A stretch of 64,000 nucleotides of DNA from an uncultured Polaribacter sp. (GCF_947496195.1 NZ_CANMBY010000001.1:310001-374000), one strand, 5' to 3'; shown: positions 8,254-17,277, counted from the first letter of the stretch. Numbers and translations: made by a program. Notes: generated by a model from the sequence alone, not told the origin.

Positions 8254-10759
8254 ATTTTATTTAAAATTAACTTCATATACAGTAGTGCTGTTTGCACTAT
8301 TTTTTAGTTTTAGTGCTAATGCACAAGTACAAAAAGATACTATATCTAAAAATATAACTTTCGAAAAAGGGAAAGAATATATTTTAGGTGGCATTACTGT
8401 TACAGGCTTAAAAAAGTTTAGTGAAGAAACTGTAAAAGTTTTTACAGGATTAAGAAACGGACAAGTCATAAAACTTCCTGGAGACAAACTAACTAGTGCT
8501 ATTAAAAAGTTATACGAAAGTAAACAGTTTAGTAACGTAGATGTATATTTAGCAAGAATTGATGGAAATACTGTGTATTTACAGTTTGATGTGCAAGAGT
8601 TACCTCAATTAAATCAAATTAAAATATCTGGTGTAAAAAAATCAAAACAAAAAGAACTAATTAAAGACGCTGAGTTAAAAACTGGTGTTATGGTTACAGA
8701 TAACCTTATTGTAACTACTAAAAATTACTTTACAAAAAAATATACAGATAAAGGTTTTTTAAAGACAAAAGTAAACCTCGACATTGTAAACGATACTACA
8801 GACCTTAATACTGTAAATATGAATGTGTTTATAGATAAAGGCAAAAAAATTAAAATCAAGAACATAAACTTTAATGGTAATGAAAAAATTTCTGATAAGA
8901 AATTAAGAAAAGCCATGTCTAATACCAAAAGAAAATTTGTTGGTAGATTTTGGAAAGGATCTAAGTTTATAGAAGAAGATTATCAAGAAGATTTAGAAAG
9001 TATTTTAGATAAATACAGTAGATTAGGTTTTAGAGATGCAAGAATTTTAGATGATAAAATTTCTTGGAATGATGATAATACAATTAATATCGATATTGAT
9101 TTAGAAGAAGGTAGACAATATAGATTTGCAGAAATCATCTTTGTAGGAAATAAAGAATACACAGACGAAGAGTTAAATGAAGTTTTAAGAATTGATAAAG
9201 GAGATGTATATAATGGAGCCGTTTTAAAAGAACGTGTAAAGGGTGATGGAACTCCTACATCAGAAGATTTATCTACTTTGTATCAAGATAGTGGTTTCTT
9301 ATTCTCTCAAGTAAATGCTGTTGAAACTAAAGTACAAAATGACTCGATTACAGTTGAAATTAGAATACGTGAAGATGAAAAAGCACGTATTAGAAAAGTA
9401 ACTGTTTCTGGAAATGACAAAACAAATGATCATGTTATTTTTAGAGAATTACGTGTAAAACCTGGTGATTTATTTAGTAGAACTAACATTATTAGATCTA
9501 TTAGAGAAATAGGTCAATTAGGGTTCTTTGATCAAAATGTAGTACCAGATGTTATACCAGATTACAATAATAAAACTGCAGATATAGATTTTACTGTTGT
9601 AGAAAAAGGAGGTAGCCAAATAGAATTACAAGGTGGTTATGGTGGTGGATCTTTTATAGGTACTTTAGGTTTATCTTTTAACAACTTTTCTATAAGAAAT
9701 ATTTTTAATAAAGAAGCCTATAAACCATTACCAATGGGAGATGGTCAGAGTTTATCTTTACGTTTACAATCTAGCAGAACTTTTAATACATATAGTTTCT
9801 CATTTACAGAACCTTGGTTAGGAGGTAAAAAACCAAAATCTTTATCTTTTTCTGTATATTCTTCAAATCAATTTCAAATAAATCCTCAGACTTTTGATGT
9901 GGATAGAAGTAGAAGTTTAGGAATTGTTGGAGCTTCTATAGGTTTAGGTCAAAGATTAAAATGGCCAGATGATTTTTTTCAATTATCACAAACCATTGCT
10001 TATCAAAGCTTTAATTTAAATAACTATGGTTTTAGAGTTGGTAATGATGTTTTGAATAATGGTACATTAAATAACTTATCATATAATGTTTCTCTTACAA
10101 GAAACTCTGCAGGACCAAGTTTAATTTTCCCAACTTATGGTTCAGAATTTTCTATAGGAGTTAAAGCAACTTTCCCTTATTCTTTATTAAGTGATAGAGA
10201 TTACTCTCAATTAGATGCTGCAGAAAAATATAAATGGTTAGAATATTATAAAATTAAGGCAAAAGGTAAATGGTATACTTCTTTTACAGATAAATTAGTA
10301 TTAATGACTAATGCAGAAATGGGATATCTAGGTTTCTATAACTCAGAAATTGGCTTGTCTCCTTTCGAAAGATTCTTTGTTGGTGGTGATGGAATTGCTG
10401 TTTTTCAATTAGATGGTAGAGAGGTTATTGGATTAAGAGGTTATGAAAACAATAGATTATCTTCTGTAGATGGTGGTTCTATTTATAATAAATTTCAATT
10501 AGAGCTAAGATATTCTATTACAGATTCTCCTTCTGCTTCTATATATACTTTAGGATTTTTAGAAGCTGGTAACTCTTATGACAATTTTAGCACGTTTAAT
10601 CCGTTTGAATTAAAACGATCAGCTGGATTAGGGATAAGAATATTTATGCCTGCATTTGGATTATTAGGGATAGACTTTGCTCATGGTTTTGACCCATTAC
10701 CTGGTTTCACAGAAAAATCTGGCTGGCAAACACATTTTATTATTGGTAGACAGTTCTAA
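8222..10759 (+). CDS. bamA: Outer membrane protein assembly factor BamA
   Basis: Inserts beta-barrel proteins into the outer membrane. A signal peptide ending near SANAQ (about residue 35) is followed by a series of POTRA domains (for example LGGITVTGLKKFSEETV and RIRKVTVSGNDKTNDHVIF) to about residue 450, then a C-terminal 16-strand-type barrel with the VEKGGSQIELQGGYGG start and GLRGYENN, the equivalent of the conserved VRGF/Y loop. It ends in an aromatic residue (RQF), as outer-membrane barrels do. The start is uncertain: TTG at 8222 or GTG at 8234, both inside uppS. The length of 845 residues is normal for Bacteroidota BamA. Confidence 0.93.
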   Translation: MEKQVNNLQSKFYLKLTSYTVVLFALFFSFSANAQVQKDTISKNITFEKGKEYILGGITVTGLKKFSEETVKVFTGLRNGQVIKLPGDKLTSAIKKLYESKQFSNVDVYLARIDGNTVYLQFDVQELPQLNQIKISGVKKSKQKELIKDAELKTGVMVTDNLIVTTKNYFTKKYTDKGFLKTKVNLDIVNDTTDLNTVNMNVFIDKGKKIKIKNINFNGNEKISDKKLRKAMSNTKRKFVGRFWKGSKFIEEDYQEDLESILDKYSRLGFRDARILDDKISWNDDNTINIDIDLEEGRQYRFAEIIFVGNKEYTDEELNEVLRIDKGDVYNGAVLKERVKGDGTPTSEDLSTLYQDSGFLFSQVNAVETKVQNDSITVEIRIREDEKARIRKVTVSGNDKTNDHVIFRELRVKPGDLFSRTNIIRSIREIGQLGFFDQNVVPDVIPDYNNKTADIDFTVVEKGGSQIELQGGYGGGSFIGTLGLSFNNFSIRNIFNKEAYKPLPMGDGQSLSLRLQSSRTFNTYSFSFTEPWLGGKKPKSLSFSVYSSNQFQINPQTFDVDRSRSLGIVGASIGLGQRLKWPDDFFQLSQTIAYQSFNLNNYGFRVGNDVLNNGTLNNLSYNVSLTRNSAGPSLIFPTYGSEFSIGVKATFPYSLLSDRDYSQLDAAEKYKWLEYYKIKAKGKWYTSFTDKLVLMTNAEMGYLGFYNSEIGLSPFERFFVGGDGIAVFQLDGREVIGLRGYENNRLSSVDGGSIYNKFQLELRYSITDSPSASIYTLGFLEAGNSYDNFSTFNPFELKRSAGLGIRIFMPAFGLLGIDFAHGFDPLPGFTEKSGWQTHFIIGRQF

Positions 10760-10767
10760 GAAAAATG

Positions 10768-10775
10768 TACATTTG
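10768..10775 (+). promoter_or_regulatory. Candidate Bacteroidota promoter -7 element before ompH
   Basis: TACATTTG matches TAnnTTTG; a TTG lies 22 bases upstream at 10743-10745, at the long end of the usual spacing. Confidence 0.35.
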
Positions 10776-10791
10776 TAAAGTTCAATTTTTT

Positions 10792-10808
10792 TTGGCACGG
10801 TTTTTTCT
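10792..10808 (+). promoter_or_regulatory. Sigma-54-like promoter candidate before ompH
   Basis: TTGGCACG at 10792-10799 is a perfect -24 element; four bases later TTTCT stands where TTGCT is expected, so the -12 GC is imperfect. It would start transcription only about five bases before the ompH start codon. No activator gene is nearby. Alternative to the housekeeping-type element at 10768. Confidence 0.35.
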
Positions 10809-10823
10809 AAACACATTATACAA

Positions 10824-11639
10824 ATGAAAAAGTATTTTTTATTAGTCGTTCTTTTATTTACTGTAACAAACTTTTGGTCTCAAAGAAATCAGTTAATTGC
10901 TTTTATAGATATGGAATACATTCTAGAAAATGTTCCAGAATATTTACAAGCACAAAATACATTAGATGCTAAAGTTGCAAAATGGCGTAAAAAACTAGAT
11001 GATCAAGCAAGACATATAGAAGTATTAAAAACAGATTTAGCAAACGAAAAGGCAATATTAACAAAAGATTTAATCGAAGAGAAAGAGGAAGAGATTACGC
11101 TAAAGCAGCAAGAACTTAGAAGATTAGAATCTTTATATTTTGGTCCAAAAGGTGATATGTTTTTAGTAAGAAAGCAATTGGTTAAACCTATTCAAGATCA
11201 AGTTTATAATGCAATACAGAGTATTGCAGCTAGAAAAAAGTATGATTTTGTTTTTGAAAAATCTAGTGATTTAATCATGTTGTATTCCAATAAAAAATAC
11301 GATATTAGCGACCTCGTTTTATCAACCATAGACAGAACAAGATTAGCAAATAAAAAGCAAGAGGAGCGTAAAAAGAAAACAGAAGCTTCTAAGCTACCAA
11401 ATAAAGATTTAACTGTTAAACAAAAAGAAATTTTAGCTAAGAAAGAAGAAGCTAATTCTAAAAAAGAAGATGCTTTAGCTAAAAAGAAAGCAGATAAAGA
11501 AGCTAAGAAAAAAGCTATTGAAGAAAAGCGTAAAGCTCTTTTAAAACAAAGAGAAGAAAAAAGAAAGTTATTAAGAGAAAAAAAAGAAGCGCTAAGAAAG
11601 AAAAAAGAAGCCGAGAAAAAGAAAAAAGAAGATAATTAA
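10824..11639 (+). CDS. OmpH/Skp family periplasmic chaperone with long charged tail
   Basis: A 271-residue Skp-like protein, expected to hold unfolded outer-membrane proteins in the periplasm for BamA. It has a signal peptide (about 1-19), then QLIAFIDMEYILENVPEY, the typical Skp beta-strand start, a long coiled coil and a return strand (KYDFVFEKSSDLIML). After residue about 175 there is an unusual tail of about 95 residues made almost only of Lys, Glu, Ala, Arg and Leu, a highly charged helix. It lies between bamA and a second, shorter ompH gene. Confidence 0.88.
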   Translation: MKKYFLLVVLLFTVTNFWSQRNQLIAFIDMEYILENVPEYLQAQNTLDAKVAKWRKKLDDQARHIEVLKTDLANEKAILTKDLIEEKEEEITLKQQELRRLESLYFGPKGDMFLVRKQLVKPIQDQVYNAIQSIAARKKYDFVFEKSSDLIMLYSNKKYDISDLVLSTIDRTRLANKKQEERKKKTEASKLPNKDLTVKQKEILAKKEEANSKKEDALAKKKADKEAKKKAIEEKRKALLKQREEKRKLLREKKEALRKKKEAEKKKKEDN

Positions 11640-11663
11640 ACAAAAGACAAGAATAATAATTAA

Positions 11664-12182
11664 ATGAAAATCAGGATGAGAAATTTAAAATCTTTACTAT
11701 TAATTGCTGTATTTACTTTAGGGTTAGGTGGTGTTGCAAATGCACAAAAAATGGGACACATAGACTTTGAAAAATTAGTAGCTGAAATGCCAGCAACAAA
11801 ACAATTGAAAGCAGATATCGAAAAATTAGGTAAAACATATCAAGACGAAATAGAAGGTATGGCTAAGAAATTAGATGCTAAAATGAAAAAATATACTGCA
11901 GAGCAAAATAATCAGACTAAAGAGATTAACGAAATTAGAGCTAAAGAGGTTCAAACAGATAATCAAAGGTATGAGCAATTAAGACAAACTGCTTATCAAG
12001 AAATGCAGAAAAAACAAGCTGAAGGCTTAAAACCAATTATCGAAAAAGCTCAAAAAGCTATTGAAGAAGTTGCTGCTACAAAAGGTATTTTATATGTATT
12101 AGATGCTTCTGTTGGTAAAGGCTTATTAGTAAAAAAAGGTGAAGACTTATATGCTGCAGTTAAAGCAAAATTAGGCTTCTAA
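11664..12182 (+). CDS. OmpH/Skp family periplasmic chaperone
   Basis: A 172-residue Skp paralogue of standard length. The signal peptide ends near ANAQ, followed by KMGHIDFEKLVAEMP, a central coiled coil rich in Gln/Lys/Glu and the closing strand GILYVLDASVGKGLLV. Two starts are possible: ATG 11664 or ATG 11679 (MRNLKSLL); the second gives a more typical signal peptide. It follows the longer paralogue by 24 bp and ends at a strong terminator, closing the uppS-bamA-ompH-ompH unit. Confidence 0.92.
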   Translation: MKIRMRNLKSLLLIAVFTLGLGGVANAQKMGHIDFEKLVAEMPATKQLKADIEKLGKTYQDEIEGMAKKLDAKMKKYTAEQNNQTKEINEIRAKEVQTDNQRYEQLRQTAYQEMQKKQAEGLKPIIEKAQKAIEEVAATKGILYVLDASVGKGLLVKKGEDLYAAVKAKLGF

Positions 12183-12204
12183 AAAAGAAACTTTTATTAA
12201 AATA

Positions 12205-12235
12205 AAAAAACCTACTCTTCAGTAGGTTTTTTTTT
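12205..12235 (+). terminator. Rho-independent terminator after the second ompH gene
   Basis: CCTACT (12211-12216), loop CTTC, AGTAGG (12221-12226), extended by flanking A and T runs, followed by a nine-base T tract. It separates the ompH genes from murI. Confidence 0.85.
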
Positions 12236-12249
12236 ATTTTTACAACTAT

Positions 12250-13050
12250 ATGAAATCTAATAATAATACACCTATAGGAATATTTGACTCTGGTGTTGGT
12301 GGTACATCAATCTGGAAAGAGATTGCAGAACTCTTACCTAATGAAAATACTATTTATCTATCTGATAGTATAAATGCGCCTTATGGAGAAAAATCTAAGG
12401 AGCAGATTATTCATCTTGCTAAAAAAAATACAGATTTATTATTAGAAAAAGGGGCTAAAATTATTGTTGTTGCCTGTAATACAGCAACTACAAATGCTAT
12501 TGATATTTTAAGAAAAGAATATAGTGTACCATTTATAGGCATAGAACCTGCTATAAAGCCAGCATCTTTACAGACAAAAACAAATGTTATTGGAATTCTT
12601 GCTACTAAAGGAACATTAACAAGTGATTTATTTGAAAAAACTTCTAGTAGTATAAGGCAGAAAACAATGATTAAAGAAATAGAAGGTAAAGGTTTGGTTT
12701 CATTAATAGAGTCTGGTAAAATTGCTTCTATTGAAATGAAAAAAATATTAGAAAGCTATTTACATCCGCTATTAAAAGAGAACATAGATTGTTTAGTTTT
12801 AGGTTGTACTCATTACCCATATCTCATTCCTCAAATTAGAGAAATCGTAGGAAATAAAATTCAAATAATAGATTCTGGTGAAGCTGTTGCTAAACAAACT
12901 AAAGCTGTTTTGCATAAAAATAATATCTTAAGCCTTGCTACTTCAATTGGCAAGCATCAGTTTTATATAAACAAAAACAAAACTGTACTAGAAAACTTAA
13001 TTATAAATTCTGGTATTAGTAATTGTTTTGTAGATCAATTAAGTTTTTAG
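12250..13050 (+). CDS. murI: Glutamate racemase
   Basis: Interconverts L- and D-glutamate to supply D-Glu for peptidoglycan. The two catalytic cysteines are visible: Cys76 in VVACNTATTN and Cys186 in VLGCTHYPYL. The N-terminal PIGIFDSGVGG motif is the substrate-binding segment. The length of 266 residues is standard. It is the first gene after a terminator and converges with the PorP-like gene, whose stop overlaps its last codons by 4 bp. Confidence 0.95.
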   Translation: MKSNNNTPIGIFDSGVGGTSIWKEIAELLPNENTIYLSDSINAPYGEKSKEQIIHLAKKNTDLLLEKGAKIIVVACNTATTNAIDILRKEYSVPFIGIEPAIKPASLQTKTNVIGILATKGTLTSDLFEKTSSSIRQKTMIKEIEGKGLVSLIESGKIASIEMKKILESYLHPLLKENIDCLVLGCTHYPYLIPQIREIVGNKIQIIDSGEAVAKQTKAVLHKNNILSLATSIGKHQFYINKNKTVLENLIINSGISNCFVDQLSF

Positions 13051-14027
13051 AATCTTCCAAAAGCAGAATTAATATTAGGACAGGCTGCTGCTCTTGGTTC
13101 TCTAGTCCAAAGATTTAAACCAACTGATACTTGATGAAAACCAGTATTTGTTAATACCACTTCGTTAATTTGACTAGTGTACGTATAAGAAAACATCCAG
13201 TTTTTATAATTTAAACCAATTACTGGAGTTATAAATTCTGCATTTTGTATTGCATTTGCATCAAATGATCTTCTGTAAGATAAGGCAGCCCAAATTTGAG
13301 ATTCAGATATATTTTTGTATGCCTTTAAGTTAATATCTGCAATTCTTTCTCCTGTACCTTCTCTAAATTGTAACATAATTGAAGGCTCAAATTGAGCAAA
13401 TAAATCTTCTCCAAAATAGTATCCAGCTGAAAATATATAATTTCTTAAATCTAAATTTTCTTGAACATTTAAGTTATTCTTAGCTGTTAGCAGTAAATTT
13501 TTAACTGTAAAGTAAGAGGATAATCCTCCATAATGATAAGCTACACCAAAATCTGCATTATAATAACTTGTGCTTTGCACAATAGCTGCTACTGCTCTAT
13601 CTCCTGTAAATGTTCTTTGATCTGATTGATTTTGAACAAACGTAAAAGATAATCCAAAAGATAATTGATTAAAGTATTTACCATTTCCCATAGGTAAATG
13701 ATATGCATATGTACCTTGAATTCCTTTTTGTGAATGAAATCCGTTTTTATCATTAAATAATACTAAACCATAACCTGCATTAGAATACTCTCCAAATCTA
13801 GTATGAAAACTTAAAGTTTGTAAAGAAGGAGCATTTGGTATACCTGCCCATTGTTGTCTAGCTGTTAAACGTAATTTACTTGAGTTACCAATACCTGCAG
13901 CAGATGGATGTACTAAATACACGTTATCTGATAAATAATCTTGATAAATTGGTAAGGTTTCTTGAGCATAACTTTTAAATGAAAAAGTACAAACAAAAAG
14001 TAGGAGTAACCTAAAGATAAATTTCAT
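13047..14027 (-). CDS. PorP/SprF-family outer-membrane protein
   Basis: A 326-residue exported barrel of the PorP/SprF family, linked to type IX secretion and gliding, where members often attach large secreted adhesins. A signal peptide (about 1-21) is followed by the family start LPIYQDYLSDNVYLVHPSAAGIGNSSKLRLTARQQW-like region (seen as YLVHPSAAG and ARQQWAGIPNAP) and a series of amphipathic strands ending in GLNLW. There is no adjacent SprB-like adhesin, so it is a solitary copy here. The family call is firm, the partner unknown. Confidence 0.88.
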   Translation of the reverse strand: MKFIFRLLLLFVCTFSFKSYAQETLPIYQDYLSDNVYLVHPSAAGIGNSSKLRLTARQQWAGIPNAPSLQTLSFHTRFGEYSNAGYGLVLFNDKNGFHSQKGIQGTYAYHLPMGNGKYFNQLSFGLSFTFVQNQSDQRTFTGDRAVAAIVQSTSYYNADFGVAYHYGGLSSYFTVKNLLLTAKNNLNVQENLDLRNYIFSAGYYFGEDLFAQFEPSIMLQFREGTGERIADINLKAYKNISESQIWAALSYRRSFDANAIQNAEFITPVIGLNYKNWMFSYTYTSQINEVVLTNTGFHQVSVGLNLWTREPRAAACPNINSAFGRF

Positions 14028-14150
14028 TTAAAATTTTAATTTTTTTAAGAATTCAAATATATTCATTTTATAAGAAAATATATGTTTTCAAATAAATATT
14101 TAACATAGTATATAACTGATATATTTAGAGTTTATTTTAATGCTAAAACT

Positions 14151-14519
14151 TTATTCAATTATTTTTACAAAGTCTTCGAAAGCTACATAGTAGGGTTGGT
14201 CTTTAAAAACAGGGTTTTCTACACTTTCTGCATTAGCAATACCAACACCTGCAAACCAAACTTTTGCATTATTTTTTATGGCATGTTGTTTAAAAGTTTC
14301 CATCCAAATTTTATCATAATCATCATTTGGATTTTGTAAGTTATTTGAAGCTTTTACTAATACAAAAATCGTAGGCTCACCTTTTTTAAATAAAACAAAC
14401 TGAGGATGTCTTTTTAACTGACTATTAATTGCTTGAAATTCATAGCCCATTTTTTCAAGTTTTTCACCAACAATATTCATTGCTAAATTATGAAGTTCTT
14501 GTGCTGTTAAAATCTGCAT
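14151..14519 (-). CDS. Small conserved-type protein of unknown function, coupled to the helicase
   Basis: A 122-residue soluble protein starting MQILTAQELHNLAM; I do not recognise a domain. The ATG at 14519 lies one base after the stop of the DEAD-box helicase, which implies translational coupling; a longer frame to 14591 only runs inside the helicase gene. It mixes helices and strands (QFVLFKKGEPTIFVLVKA; AKVWFAGVGIANAE; PYYVAFEDFVKII) and has no cysteine, signal peptide or membrane helix. Nothing in it supports an NADH-quinone reductase role. Its position suggests RNA-related function, which is only inference. Confidence 0.7.
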   Translation of the reverse strand: MQILTAQELHNLAMNIVGEKLEKMGYEFQAINSQLKRHPQFVLFKKGEPTIFVLVKASNNLQNPNDDYDKIWMETFKQHAIKNNAKVWFAGVGIANAESVENPVFKDQPYYVAFEDFVKIIE

Positions 14520-14520
14520 T

Positions 14521-15873
14521 TTATTTTTTCTTATTTCGTTTGTTATAGTTTTTGTCTCCTCTAGTTTTGGGCTTTTTATATTTTTTAGCAATTTCTCTTC
14601 TGTAAGAACCTCCTAAATTTACTTTTTTATTTTTTTCACTTTTTTCATGGAAAGCAGGCCCAGGAACATATTCTAATCCTGTTCTATTTTTAGATTGCTC
14701 TATATCTTCTCTTGGACGTTCATCTTCTGTTAAAAGTTTAGAAATTTCTACATCTTCAGGTATTTCTTGTAAAGGAATTTTATAATTCATTAATTCCTCT
14801 ATATTCAATTTAGCTTCCTGCTCTTTTTCTGTAGATAATAAAATTGTTTTTCCAGCTTTTTCTGCTCTTCCTGTTCTACCAATTCTGTGCATATAATTTT
14901 CAGGAAAATCTGGTGTATCAAAATTTATAACATGACTAACATTATCAAAATCTAAACCACGAGCCATAACATCTGTTGCCACTAAGATTCGATTATTACC
15001 TTCATCAAATTGTCTAATAGATCGTATTCTATAATTTTGAGTTTTATTAGAATGTATTACACAAGTTTCACTACCAAAAACTTCTTCTAAGTGCTTAAAT
15101 AAATAATCTGCTGTTCTTTTAAAAGCAACAAAAATTAATACTTTATTGTAGGTTTCTTTATCTTGTAATAGATAATTTAATAGATTGACTTTAGTAAAAA
15201 AGTTAGGTACATTGTATGCTACTTGCTCAATATTATCAAGTGGTGTTCCACTTACTGCAATTGAAATTTTCTTTGGGTTTTTAAAGTAATCGTAAATTAA
15301 TTGGTCTACATCTTCTGTCATTGTTGCAGAAAATAGAATGTTTTGTCTTTTCTCAGGTATAATATCAAAGATATTCATTAACTGAAATCTAAAACCTAAA
15401 TCTAACATTACATCTACTTCATCTATCACTAATTTTTGAATAGATTTTAGCTTTAAAGCATTACTTAAGCCTAAATCATACAAACGACCTGGAGTAGCAA
15501 CAATAATATCTTGTCCTTGTAAAATAGCTTGTTTTTGTGTGTTTATATTTGTACCACCATAAACTCCTAAAACACGAACATTTATATATTTTGCAAGTTT
15601 TTCAATTTCATCAACTACTTGTAAAACCAATTCACGAGTGGGTACAAGGACTAAAACTCTTGGATGTTTTTGCTTAGAGAATTTTAAATCTCGTAAAATT
15701 GGCATCATATAAGCAAAGGTTTTTCCTGTACCAGTTTGCGCAATTCCAACCATATCTTTTCCAGATCTAACCACAGAAAAAGCCTGCTCTTGAATTGGAG
15801 TTGGGTTTTCGAAACCTAAATCATCAATGGCATATTGCAGCTGATTAGAAAGGTCTAATTCTTGAAAAGTCAT
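14521..15873 (-). CDS. DEAD-box ATP-dependent RNA helicase
   Basis: RNA-unwinding ATPase of superfamily 2. Motifs in order: Q motif (NPTPIQEQAF, about 23-32), motif I AQTGTGKT (45-52), PTREL (78-82), TPGR (127-130), motif II as DEVD (151-154, a tolerated variant of DEAD), SAT (182-184), and HRIGRTGR near 331-338. After about residue 375 the C-terminal tail is basic and lysine-rich, likely for RNA binding. The 450-residue length is normal for RhlE-like helicases. A consensus promoter lies just upstream. It is followed by the 122-residue unknown gene. Confidence 0.93.
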   Translation of the reverse strand: MTFQELDLSNQLQYAIDDLGFENPTPIQEQAFSVVRSGKDMVGIAQTGTGKTFAYMMPILRDLKFSKQKHPRVLVLVPTRELVLQVVDEIEKLAKYINVRVLGVYGGTNINTQKQAILQGQDIIVATPGRLYDLGLSNALKLKSIQKLVIDEVDVMLDLGFRFQLMNIFDIIPEKRQNILFSATMTEDVDQLIYDYFKNPKKISIAVSGTPLDNIEQVAYNVPNFFTKVNLLNYLLQDKETYNKVLIFVAFKRTADYLFKHLEEVFGSETCVIHSNKTQNYRIRSIRQFDEGNNRILVATDVMARGLDFDNVSHVINFDTPDFPENYMHRIGRTGRAEKAGKTILLSTEKEQEAKLNIEELMNYKIPLQEIPEDVEISKLLTEDERPREDIEQSKNRTGLEYVPGPAFHEKSEKNKKVNLGGSYRREIAKKYKKPKTRGDKNYNKRNKKK

Positions 15874-15888
15874 TTACAAATCTTTTTG

Positions 15889-15918
15889 CAAAGGTACGTT
15901 TTATAAAACGTGATACAA
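15889..15918 (-). promoter_or_regulatory. Bacteroidota-type promoter of the DEAD-box helicase gene
   Basis: On the minus strand TTG (15918-15916), 19-base spacer, TACCTTTG (15896-15889): a full match to TTG-N17..19-TAnnTTTG, ending 15 bases before the start codon. Confidence 0.6.
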
Positions 15919-15975
15919 TAGCACTTTAAAGGAAGAATAATTTGTAGTTTTGTTTATGATAATTTATAGGCTATA

Positions 15976-16740
15976 ATGATTACAGATACGCATACTCATT
16001 TATATTCAGAACAATTTGATGAAGACAGAAAAGAGATGATTAGTCGTGCTAAAAATGCAGGTATTACTCGTTTTTTTATCCCTGCAATAGATGCTTCTTA
16101 TACTCAAAGAATGCTAGATTTAGAGCAAGAAAATCCTAATGATGTTTTTTTAATGATGGGCTTACACCCTACTTCTGTAAAAGAAAATTATAAAGAAGAA
16201 TTAACTCATGTTAAAGAGTGGATAGATAAAAGAAACTTTATTGCAATTGGAGAAATTGGGATAGATTTATATTGGGATAAAAGTTTTTTACCACAACAAC
16301 AAGAAGCTTTTAGAACTCAAATAAAATGGGCAAAAGAAAAAAAACTACCTATTGTTATTCATTGTAGAGATGCCTTTGATGAGATTTTTGAAGTTTTAGA
16401 ATCTGAAAAAGGAGAAGACTTAAGGGGAATATTTCACTGTTTTACTGGTACTTTAGAACAAGCCAAACAAGCTATTTCTTATAATATGAAATTAGGAATT
16501 GGAGGAGTTGTTACATTTAAAAATGGTAAGATTGATAAATTTCTAAATCAAATAGATTTAAAACACATAGTTTTAGAAACAGATGCACCTTATTTAGCTC
16601 CAACTCCTTATAGAGGAAAAAGAAATGAATCATCATATATTACCAATGTTATTAATAAACTTGTTGATATTTACGATTTAACTTTTCAGGAAATCGCAGA
16701 AATTACAACTCAAAATTCTAGAGATATTTTTGGAGTTTAA
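15976..16740 (+). CDS. tatD: TatD family metal-dependent hydrolase (DNase)
   Basis: TIM-barrel metallohydrolase with 3'-5' exonuclease activity in characterised relatives. Metal-binding residues are visible: His6 and His8 (DTHTHLY), Glu93 (GEIGID), His129 (IHCRDAF), His154 (IFHCFTG) and Asp203 (LETDAPYLAP). The 254-residue length is standard. Its stop codon overlaps the start of ogt by one base (TAATG), so the two form a coupled DNA-processing/repair pair. A TAGTTTTG -7-like element lies at 15945-15952. Confidence 0.93.
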   Translation: MITDTHTHLYSEQFDEDRKEMISRAKNAGITRFFIPAIDASYTQRMLDLEQENPNDVFLMMGLHPTSVKENYKEELTHVKEWIDKRNFIAIGEIGIDLYWDKSFLPQQQEAFRTQIKWAKEKKLPIVIHCRDAFDEIFEVLESEKGEDLRGIFHCFTGTLEQAKQAISYNMKLGIGGVVTFKNGKIDKFLNQIDLKHIVLETDAPYLAPTPYRGKRNESSYITNVINKLVDIYDLTFQEIAEITTQNSRDIFGV

Positions 16741-17222
16741 TGGAATTACAAACAACATACTATAAAAGCCCAATAGGTACAGCAAAAATTGTAGGTAATA
16801 ATAATGGCATTCAATCTATTTCTGTATTAGATGATGATACTATAAGTAGTTCTGCAATTATTCCTGAATGTTTAATAGAATGTGTTTCTCAACTTGATGA
16901 ATATTTTAAAGGAGAAAGAAAGACCTTTGATTTAAAGCTAAATCCTCAAGGTACAAAATTTCAAAAAAAAGTTTGGCAAGAATTATTAAACATTCCCTTT
17001 AATAAAACTAGAACTTATTTAGAACAAAGTAAAGCTTTAGGAGATGTAAAAGCCATTAGAGCTGTAGCTTCTGCAAATGGTAAAAACCCTATTTGGATTG
17101 TTATACCTTGTCATAGAGTTATAGGTTCAGATGGTTCTTTAACAGGTTATGCAGGTGGTATTTGGCGAAAAAAATGGTTATTACAGCACGAAAAACCCAA
17201 TAAACAACAATCTCTATTTTAA
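16740..17222 (+). CDS. ogt: Methylated-DNA-[protein]-cysteine S-methyltransferase
   Basis: Suicide repair enzyme that removes O6-alkyl groups from guanine. The acceptor Cys124 is in IPCHRV, and the helix-turn-helix region KFQKKVWQELLNIPFNKTRTY precedes it. At 160 residues it lacks an Ada AraC-type domain, so it is the Ogt/MGMT form. The ATG overlaps the tatD stop, indicating translation together. Confidence 0.95.
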   Translation: MELQTTYYKSPIGTAKIVGNNNGIQSISVLDDDTISSSAIIPECLIECVSQLDEYFKGERKTFDLKLNPQGTKFQKKVWQELLNIPFNKTRTYLEQSKALGDVKAIRAVASANGKNPIWIVIPCHRVIGSDGSLTGYAGGIWRKKWLLQHEKPNKQQSLF

Positions 17223-17277
17223 TTTTATTTGCTGTAAAACATAAAAACATATTTTTACGTTAGTGGTTAAGGTTTCT

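Noticed and set aside
8257..8487. Antisense ORF at the start of bamA
   Set aside because: Shadow of the BamA signal peptide and POTRA1; low-complexity translation.
14151..14519. Annotation as Na+-translocating NADH-quinone reductase subunit F
   Set aside because: I recall this name attached to similar short proteins, but there is no cysteine for a 2Fe-2S cluster, no FAD/NADH motif and no membrane helix.
15409..15423. DEVD in place of DEAD read as an inactivated helicase
   Set aside because: The second residue pair varies among active DEAD-box relatives; all other motifs are intact.
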